Positions 13,151 through 64,000 of a DNA stretch of 64,000 bases are shown here, piece after piece. This DNA is from Echinometra lucunter (lineage: Eukaryota; Echinodermata; Echinoidea; Camarodonta; Echinometridae). The DNA lies in the NCBI GenBank assembly GCA_029962745.1, contig CM057151.1, positions 36,467,081 to 36,531,080 of the forward strand, read 5' to 3'. Positions within the stretch are counted from its first letter, which is position 1, and every line of letters begins with the position of its first letter. A program made the translations under genes and the position numbers. The notes beneath the pieces were generated by a model. That model searched no databases. It was not told the DNA's origin and saw only the letters and a list, made by a program, of their open reading frames with translations.

Positions 13151-13474
13151 TTAAAGCTTGTGTACAATCATGGGAGGAGTCATCAAAAAGAAAAAAAATG
13201 GAACAAAGACACCCATGCAAAAAGCCTATAGGATATGTCACTTACAAATTTTTAGAAAAAAGGGCACCTGAAAAAAGCTTTGTCAGCAAATTTTGGGGTA
13301 TGTCCTCCTTCCCCCAATTTGAAGCTGAGAACCTTGTTTTATTCCACTTGAGGAGGAAAGAACTTGTTATCCTGCTGCTGAGCAGTTAAAAACAAAGAAA
13401 TCTGACAAAAATATTTTGAGGGCCTACTAAAACTGTACCTAACCTTTTACATGTTTTCTTTCTTCTTTGACTAA

Positions 13475-56076
<42,602 letters not shown>

Positions 56077-56935
56077 CTGTATCATCGTCCCCATGGCAAC
56101 CCATCGCAAACCCTCCACAGCCCCTCCACAGCCCCCAACCATAGCCTTCCTCTCCACTTCGGAATCATCAAGAAACCCTCTCCGCCTGTAGCTGCTTCAA
56201 GATGCTTCAAGAGCATAGTCCTGTCCTGGTTAAAACGTGAATTGAGAATGAGCAAAAACGAGCCGAAAAGCCGCCTCCCACGAATGGCCAATGACATCCG
56301 GCCCTCCAGAATCATCTACCCAAATTCACCATCGTCTGCTGGCATCCTCCAGCCGCTAACCACCATGTACTGAACTATTTTTATCATCTAAGAAGAGACA
56401 AGGGATGCCTGAATTGGAATACTTACCCTATGTGGTTTGTGTTCTAGTTCCGGAGAGTGGTTCAAAATAGAATACAAAAGCGTCATCGCCTCCAACATCG
56501 AAACTTAATTCAGCTTCACGTTTATTTCCTCTTGAGTAATGATAGTGTGGAATTGATACACACATTTGAAGAATTGCAGAAGTGATAGGGACGGGATCTT
56601 TATCTCCTTTCATTTGGCATCTTTTCCATATGACAGTCATAGCAATCATGAAATGCCTATCAGAAAATCATCAGCTTTTGACAGTTTGGGGCGAATCCAA
56701 GCCATTGATGAACAGGTAGTGCTTACTGCACCATGTAGTAATGAGACAAGCAAGAATGACTAAACAGATTCTTTAAGGATTCTTATCTGTATCTCTCTGC
56801 TTGTTCTATAATATCCATTAATTCTCTTTATTCAAATTGGGGTGGGGGGGGGGGGGGACAAGAATTCGTATCCCACTTTAACCATTAGTTTATCTGGTGA
56901 GAGCCAAAAGGGTGTTTGTTTAACTCATAATGTAA

Positions 56936-57665
56936 CCCATTCCTGACAGAGGTTTCACATTGTGTGGTTTGACCCAAAGCCTGGTGAACACTATACGATG
57001 CGACTGTAACCCGATTTTCAAACAAATGGCATTTTGCATTAAATATGAAAGTTTAAACAAGTAAAATTAGATTATCTGAAGTTCGGAATAATGATAGGAA
57101 TACTAGAATTGAAATTTGGTTAACTGGAAGCCTTACTTTGGAGTAAAGGCCAAATCGGCTTCAAATTTTAGCCAATCACAAGTTTGCTATGACATCACTA
57201 CAATTCAGAAATGAGTTCACTTTTTTCCTACTGTATTTGGAACTTTAATCGTTAAGATTTACATGTTTGAAAGTTAATGTCAGATGCTATAACAATTTTT
57301 TCCAAAGTCAGATCGCAGATGGATCGTACAGTGTGCGCCGGGGTTAAAAGACATATCAATTACATGAGCAGAAAGAACACACACTGTGGCCTAATTTGGA
57401 TGCATCAGTATTTTTCATTGATGCTGAAAAAAATTTAAAGAAAATAAGCGCTGAAATACCTAAATTGACAACACGATGGTGGAAAGTTCAAAATCACTGT
57501 TTTCCATGCAACCTCACAAAATTATTTTCTTTAGATTTATATTAATTTCATATACATGACCTATTAGAAGAAACATGAGCAATATTAAGAAAAATACTGA
57601 TGTTGCCAATTTAAAGAAGAAAAGCTGATCAGATAAGGCTTCAAATGATTCCTGTCATGAATGCG
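56936..57665 (+). mobile_element. TTAA-type MITE, old copy 5, with a nested element
   Basis: Family termini CCCATTCCTGACAG (left) and CCTGTCATGAATGCG (right, followed by TTAA) bound 730 bp instead of about 410. An insertion of about 365 bp starts near 56984. The family sequence resumes near 57350 (ATTACATGAGCAGAAAGA). It is more diverged than the other copies. Confidence 0.75.
56984..57348. mobile_element. MITE nested inside another MITE
   Basis: The left end CTGGTGAACACTATACGATGCGA and the reverse complement of the right end CCGGCGCACACTGTACGATCC followed by ATCTGCGA are imperfect inverted repeats of about 25 bp. About 365 bp with no ORF. Confidence 0.65.
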
Positions 57666-58172
57666 TTAAAACAGAGTTAATGCTGTTCTTGCTCTCAACA
57701 GACAAGTTGCAAATTAAAACACTGGTGTATTTGGTTGATACATGAATTTATAAGCTTTTCTTTCAACTTCTGCCCTTCTTGCACTAAAATTGTATCTAAA
57801 TAAGAAAAAACACTTCTGGAATGGAACTAGATTAAAGATTTAAAGAGTGCTTATTTTCCTTTATATCTTGGAGATATACAAGAAGGAGGATGAAGGTGAT
57901 AATAGAATCCTAAAGTGTAGATGTGAAATCCATTGATATTGAAGGTCTGTGCATGAGGTTCACCTTGTAGGTTTATAGCAACAGACCATAGGCATCCACT
58001 TTCAGTGAGTCCATAGCATGAGTGACAATCCAATATTATAAAACCAACAAGGTCAGAATTAATGTATAAATGATATTCATGTATAATTCCTGAAAAGTGT
58101 TGCACACAGTAATTGAAGTATTGGAGAACTATACAGAATCTACATTGATAAAGAATATTTAACACACCTTAA

Positions 58173-58656
58173 CGGTAGCCCGTCCCTTTTGCAAAATCTA
58201 CGAAAATCCATACAACTTGGCATGAGTTTAGGATATGCCCTTCTGCTACGTTCATTTAATCTTACAGTCATACGTTGCCTAAGTTATTAACGTAAAATGA
58301 AAATCTGGCTACCAACCTTGAATAAGCTATAGTCGGATCAGCTTACCGGCAGTAGCGCGGCCAGCTATATAGCTAGCTAGCTCAGCCGCACGCAGCTCTC
58401 GGCCACCACACGTACCGTACATATAGCAGAGCTGTTTACATGTGAATCCTTTCGTTGTGTGCAATCTCGAATCTTCAAGTCTTTTTTTTGTGGTACGAAA
58501 AAAGAAAGCTCTGATGAATTATCGAAGATTATTACCTTAAAACCAGATTTCACGCTTTGTCAATTTCAGGGATAAGTTATCACAGCTTTTCTCTCTCAAA
58601 TGATGACAGAGTCGGGGAACTTTCAGAATTAGGTCTGCAAAAGGGATAGGCTACCT
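58173..58656. mobile_element. TTAA-bordered MITE (GGTAGCCYRTCCCTTTTGCA ends)
   Basis: Left TTAACGGTAGCCCGTCCCTT and the reverse complement of the right end TTAAAGGTAGCCTATCCCTT match over about 26 bp, both starting at TTAA (58169-58172 and 58657-58660). The GC-rich core includes GCTAGCTAGCT near 58370. It lies in the presumed 3' UTR. Confidence 0.85.
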
Positions 58657-61089
58657 TTAACAAAGTGCTAGGTTCCTAAAGAAAAGGTGCAAATGTATCA
58701 AAAGCATTATAGCAACAAAAAAAAAAAAATAGAGAAAACGAGTTCAGAGAATGATGAGGAAAGAATATTTCTTATGAAAATGGCTAAAAGTAGTAGGATT
58801 TTTTTCTCCCTTCTCAAATTTCTTATGTGAACACATCATCACTCATATCAAATACATATTGATGTTTCCTTTTGGTCCCGTTGTCTAAATTCTGTCTGGG
58901 TTTCATGTATTTCTCCTTGTAAATATTTTGTTGAATAGAAGTTTTTCGAATGGATTTTTCGAACTTTGAATGAGGAATTTTAGAGTTTTGAAATTGAAGG
59001 TCCTTTTTTTTTTCTATATCACACTTGTCGCTTTTTCACTTACTGGACTACTTGGTAGTCATCTAGGCTTTCATTGATTTTGCATTGCATATTTTAGCAT
59101 GTTAGATGATTTTTCTGAATCATCTTTTCTTCTTGGTTTCTAATTATTATTGTTTGGTCTATTCATTCCAGTCAACCATTTTAAGAAAAATTATTGGGAT
59201 TTGACCCAGTATTTTTTCTCTGTGTGTGCTGTTTGTAGTTACAGCAAATAGAAAAAAGCAAAGTTTTTCTCCTTTTTTTTTCAGTCCATCTCTTGGACTC
59301 TGTTTTTTCTCTGTTAATATCCAGAATAGTGGGTAACTTTCCTAGGACTTCTTAGCTCCTGCTTTTTCTATTAAAATTATTTTCTTGATTTTCAAGCTAT
59401 GTAGTTTCACCAGTGACATGTGCAAAATGAGTGCCTTGCGGCGAGTGTTCTTGTAATTTATTGTAACTGAATTAAAGATTTAAAAGTGTCAGTATTAAAG
59501 AACAGGTGAAAGAGGAAATGTATTATTTTGGATTGTTTTTTTTTTTTCAAGTAATATTTTGTTTCCTCTCTGCAAAATCAGTAGAAGAAGTGACACTTTG
59601 ACTGATACTCTTGTAGATACTATGACATGTAAAATATCACTTTTACAGGAAGTTCATTGAACAGATCTATGAAAAATCTCGATACTCTATATATGCATTT
59701 GGTTTTGTAAATTTTTGGTGATCAAAGGTCCTGTTTATGTCAAAAGTATATATATGTTGGAAGTATATCAAAGTCTATGGTCATATTGTGCAAGTCTATG
59801 AACAGATTTATTTGTGTAGAGAGTTGATATGAAGTTTGATGATCATTGCAAATCTTTTATGAAGAAAAAAAAAAAGAATTATTTAAGTGTCGTAATTCTA
59901 TTGAATAGCTGTACTGTACAGTTTCTTTTTTGTAATTGAACAGTCTTGAGTATTGTGCATAATTGTGTGCTATCTAAAAAATCAGTACCAACTTGTTTAA
60001 CTTAAAATTTGATATGATTATGTGAAATATATATATATATATATTCATTCACAGGAGGACTATTTCTTAACTGTAATTCGATGCACAGACTTAAATAGCC
60101 ATGTGAATGAGAAGGGACGTTTTTTTGTATCATAGTAGATCAGACTATACTGCCTCTTTTGTAGGGCAACTTTGTGATTTTTATGAAAACGAGAAGATTT
60201 GAACTGTTTTCTTCCACAGGTGTCTTGTCATTTTCCAGCCATTTTTGCTCCCCAAAGCAATTTTTTTTAATGTTTCCTTTTTCAGGCCAGTTAATCTTTT
60301 GAAAGAAAAGTAGCTGATGTACTAAAGATAGTGTCCAACTGGTGATTGGATCTTCGATTCTGTATGACTCTGATGAAATAACATAATTCAGAAAATGACC
60401 TTTTCGAAAGCATAAAAAATATTTAAGGACTGGCACACATACCTTTATCTAAAATGAGGTTTGGTAGTAGCATACCTCTCTGTTTATTACTGCAAAGGTA
60501 ATCTAATTTCATTCTCTATTTTGTTTTACCGACTTCCATCGTATTTTCTTTTAACAGTTGACTGGTAAAAGCAGTCCATGAAATAAATGATATCTATGGT
60601 TAAAAGGAATCCAGAGGTTCTTTAATTTCTTACTATAAATGTGTAGCATTTGGGAATAACAATGCTCTGCCAGTTTCAAGTCTAAAATTACACATTTTCC
60701 TTCAGATGTAATTTAAAATTAATTATCGGTAATATACATAAAGGTACCTTGTGCACTTGCTTATGAATCATTTTGTATGCCTGGCAAAAGGGCGTTGAAT
60801 ACAGTGAGGTTAAATTTAGTGCCCTTTTGTCATGCACTAAGCTTTTTGTCAAGTAATCTAGCAATGGTAATCTATCTTCGATAGAAATTGCTAATAGACT
60901 GCAGTAGCATATCCAGCAGAGTATTTCCACTTCTGACATTTGGTGTAATGCCTTAAGCCCCTTTATTGCTTTATATTAAAAACCCTATCATCCTAAAGAG
61001 TGTTAATTACACTTTGACTTCTTATCTAGCAACATGGGGCCCAAAGAAATGCAAAGATAAGGAAAGGAATAAACTGAAAGAGAAATGAC

Positions 61090-61120
61090 CCCAGCTCCCC
61101 CCCCCCCCCCAAAAAAAAAA
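61090..61120. repeat. Poly-C/poly-A run
   Basis: A C run is followed directly by an A run. Homopolymer length may be unreliable. Confidence 0.85.
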
Positions 61121-62128
61121 ATCATCCCAAAGCCAAAAAAGAAAAATGGAAGACAGCTTTTACATGTAGTTCATTTAGATGCATAGTGTAGTGTAGAATC
61201 TAGCAATTTCTTTTTGTTAAGCTATTAAGTTTAGGGAAGTCTGAAGGTCAGTGCTGATAGATTAGGTGGGAATGTTAGGGTAATTTAAGAAATTTTTCAA
61301 GGGAGAATTAATTATACTGGTTCTCTCTTTTTCTCTTTCTCTCTTTGGTTTTGAGTAAAGGAACAATGCTTTTTGAATTATGAACAGTATTTTGACGTAT
61401 TCATGTTTTGATGATGAATTTTGATGATGTATGTTTTATAATTTCTGCAAACACTTCCTCATTTTGTAAATATGTAAACAAACTTATGAAGGGCCTTTTT
61501 GCAGTAGTGTATAATTCGGTGACTTCTGTCAGTGTTTTATGTACCAGTACATCAGTGATTTAAAAGGCTCACTTTTTGCAATTGCCAATTAGATTATGTA
61601 TTTTCTGTAAAATTTGCTCATCAGTTTACTTTATTCTGTAGCAAGGCTTCTAAACTACTGTTCGAAGATGAATTGTACTATCCGATCACAACATTATTTT
61701 TTTGTCGTAAACTTGTTTCTGATTGCTGTTCACTTTCTCTTTTTCTCACTTTAAAATCACAAAAACACTAGTCGTAAATGTTTTGTATTGGTACTAGATT
61801 GATTTTACAGCCATTTGTGGCATTATATGCAGTATCAGATTGATTCGACTGATTGATGCAATTCCATAATGTGCAATGCCAAAAGGCATATCAACATCCT
61901 GGGTGATCCCACGATAGAGCTAGGACAAATAAAATTTTCCCTTTTGATTGAGTTCCATCCATGTATTGTGAAAAGGAGAGTCAATCTGCTGGTTATTTGG
62001 AAATCTGTGGCAAAGGATGAAGTTCCAGGTGTAGGAACATGTTAATTCTGCTTGAAAGTGTTAGCAAGTGCCAGATCCCTGTTCTGTACCAAAAGAACGA
62101 ACACACACACACATTACGCAAAAGCTAT

Positions 62129-62370
62129 GTTGTAGACAAGTTTCAAGAATTCTAATTTTGATAAGGAATTGTCCAATTAACTATTAATGAGATGGTTCTT
62201 CTGGTACTGCCATTTAATGACAACCCCCCCCCCCCCCAGCCCCACCAAATGTTGTAGACAAGTTTCAAGAATTCTGATTTTGATAAGGAATTGTCCAATT
62301 AACTATTAATGAGATGGTTCTTCTGGTACTGCCATTTAATGACAACCCCCCCCCCCCCCCCAGCCCCACC
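62129..62370. repeat. Tandem duplication, period about 123 bp
   Basis: TTGTAGACAAGTTTCAAGAA through AATGACAA, a poly-C run and AGCCCCACCAAA occurs twice, at 62130 and 62253. The only obvious differences are one base and the C-run length, so the duplication is recent. Confidence 0.95.
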
Positions 62371-63663
62371 AAAAAAAATAAACCCACTTGCTTGGTCATT
62401 CATTGTTAGAATTGTAATTACATCTATTTTGTGATGTAAGATTGATATTTCCTTCATATAGAATTTTGAATGTCATATTCATGTACAGTTTTAAGTTGGT
62501 CATGCACTTCAACGTCATGTTCTCCTAATCGTGGGCCGGGAGCCAGTGGAGTACTATCTCATGGTAGATTACTAAGATTTAATGACCCCCTCTGGCTCGT
62601 AGCTGATGATTTGATGCAATCCAATGTTTTATCATGTCCTTCTTCCTTCGAAAAGTGGATATTATTTGCCAGTTGATTGTGTTTTATAACCGCTGATGAA
62701 TTTCATTATTGAATAGAACTAGAAAACACTAGGTATTTTGAAGTTTTGAAACTATTAATGTGCGGGTATCTTGTGTGAGATTAATTTGTATATCTATTTA
62801 TTGCTCTTATTGCTTTTTATTTTCTAAGGATAGTGAAGATGTTTCACGGGTAAGTCAGGTTTGTTTCTATGGTGATGATGATTTTGAGGGTTATGATATT
62901 ATTTGTTAGAATTGAATAAATTGCAGTTCCTACATGTACCCTAAATTTACTGTAGTTTAATCAATTTACCAAAATACTTTAGTGATTGCATATAATGAAA
63001 ATACCAGTACAAGGTAAGTTAAGGATGAAAGTGTGATTTTTTTTTTTCACAATGTAATACACAAGACAACAAAGCAAAAAATTAACCTCATTAATAGATT
63101 GAGTTTTGCTCATTCTTTTTGTCATCTGCCATGTTGCTTGAAATCGATTTTCTTTTCTTGCAATTACACCGTTCTTGCAATTTCACTTTCGTGTAATCAT
63201 AGTGTTTGTCATTTGTCAGTGCTACGGGAAGGCTCCTTTCCCGATTATTAAATTTCAATATTGATTATTTGAAGTACTGGCGTGTCAGTATCTTAAGTTA
63301 TTGTTTGATTTTCACTGCATTTTTTTTTCTCTTTGTGATTGGTTCACAAGCAAGCAAGTACATATTGTATATGTAAAGTGATCAAAATTACATCCGAAAT
63401 GATTATTGACACCTGCTGAGCCTTTGCAGTGTTCTTATTTCCAGTTGTAATTTTGAACGTTAGGAAAGTGTGAAGGTGCTTTTATGTAGTGCGAGTGTGA
63501 AGCAAGTGATGGAAATACTTACTGTATAATGGGATGAATTTGAACTAAAATTAGAGAAACTCATATTATTTTCCCATTAGGAATGATGAGGATTCTGTTT
63601 ATTATGTTAAAAACTTATGATGAATTTTAAAAAAGAAATTGTAAGGGTCAGGAGTATTCTTAG

Positions 63664-64000
63664 GGGCAATTCCATGATTAGTAACGTTACACTTAAGCAA
63701 ATCTTCATACCTTTTGATACAGCAAAATAAATATCCATTTCATTTCAAGTCCTAATCTTGAAACAACACATTCTCCCATGCAAAGGTCTACAATACATGA
63801 AAAAAATAAAAAGCAATTGGACAATGCTGGAGCTGTAATGAGAACTTTTGACCATGGTTAGTAACATTACAAAAAAGGACAATTAATATTAAATGAATAT
63901 TCATTTCATTTCAAGTCCTAATCTTGAAACCACATATTCTCCCACACAAGGTCTACAATACATGAAAAAATAAAAGGCAACTGGACAATGCCGGAGCTGT
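63664..64000. mobile_element. GGGCAATTCCAY-family element, left part, runs off the window
   Basis: It begins GGGCAATTCCATGATTAGTA and CGTTAC, the same terminus as the element at 18565. It includes two tandem units of about 166 bp: CATTTCATTTCAAGTCCTAA at 63736 and 63902, each followed by CTTGAAAC, TTCTCCCA and GGTCTACAATACATGAAAAA. Confidence 0.75.

Larger units (their letters stand above)
56077..62940 (+). other. CaMK I 3' untranslated and downstream region, end not resolved
   Basis: No coding exon follows the TAG. Candidate AATAAA signals are at 60582-60587, 61928-61933 and 62915-62920, and the sequence alone does not show which is used. The region is AT-rich and holds inverted-repeat elements at 56936-57665 and 58173-58656 and a tandem duplication at 62129-62370. 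If the UTR extends to the later signals, these elements are transcribed in the mature mRNA. Confidence 0.5.

Noticed and set aside
13003..13389. 128-codon frame just upstream of the first kinase exon
   Set aside because: It starts inside an inverted-repeat MITE and ends in low-complexity sequence, with no kinase N-lobe similarity.

Overview
This is animal nuclear DNA, most likely from an echinoderm such as a sea urchin. That is inferred from a metazoan CaMK I-type kinase with kilobase-scale introns, an AT-rich background, and very dense short inverted-repeat elements, (ATC)n/(TC)n microsatellites and LINE remnants. I see no bacterial-style genes. Nearly every open frame in the window is a chance or low-complexity ORF or part of a repeat.

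The one secure host gene is the 3' half of a calcium/calmodulin-dependent protein kinase I gene on the + strand. Five exons (13484-13683, 14743-14855, 30341-30419, 52496-52583, 55936-56076) join in frame to 206 codons plus a stop. They run from the PEN of the catalytic loop through DFG, the activation-loop Thr and APE to the autoinhibitory/calmodulin-binding segment and a short acidic tail. The exons for the N-lobe and HRDLK were not found and probably lie upstream of the window. The introns are 1.06, 15.5, 22.1 and 3.35 kb. The 3' UTR starts at 56077 and its end is not resolved. A second possible coding exon lies on the - strand at 7298-7112.

Layout. 1-13483: no proven host exon on +; a 106-bp minisatellite, several inverted-repeat elements (3963-4105, 8636-8983, 12831-13150) and the possible - strand exon. 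13684-14742: intron with a tRNA-like SINE and a hammerhead-ribozyme-like fold. 14856-30340: (TC)n and tetranucleotide arrays, a 140/146-bp pyrimidine satellite, several MITEs and a foldback element with an 8-bp target duplication. 30420-52495: a 5'-truncated LINE, more MITEs and SINEs, and a 4.8-kb LTR retroelement (45414-50235) with identical 136-bp LTRs, a tRNA-Leu-type primer site, a polypurine tract and one 840-codon ORF. That retroelement sits inside a 460-bp inverted duplication. A decayed second copy of the start of the fourth exon lies 145 bp before the real one. 52584-64000: a MITE, the terminal exon, and UTR/downstream DNA with further MITEs and tandem duplications.

The items most worth follow-up are the pol-less LTR element with its odd protease-like ORF, the duplicated exon fragment whose use would remove the kinase autoinhibitory segment, the hammerhead-like fold, and five same-orientation copies of a TTAA-flanked MITE family.
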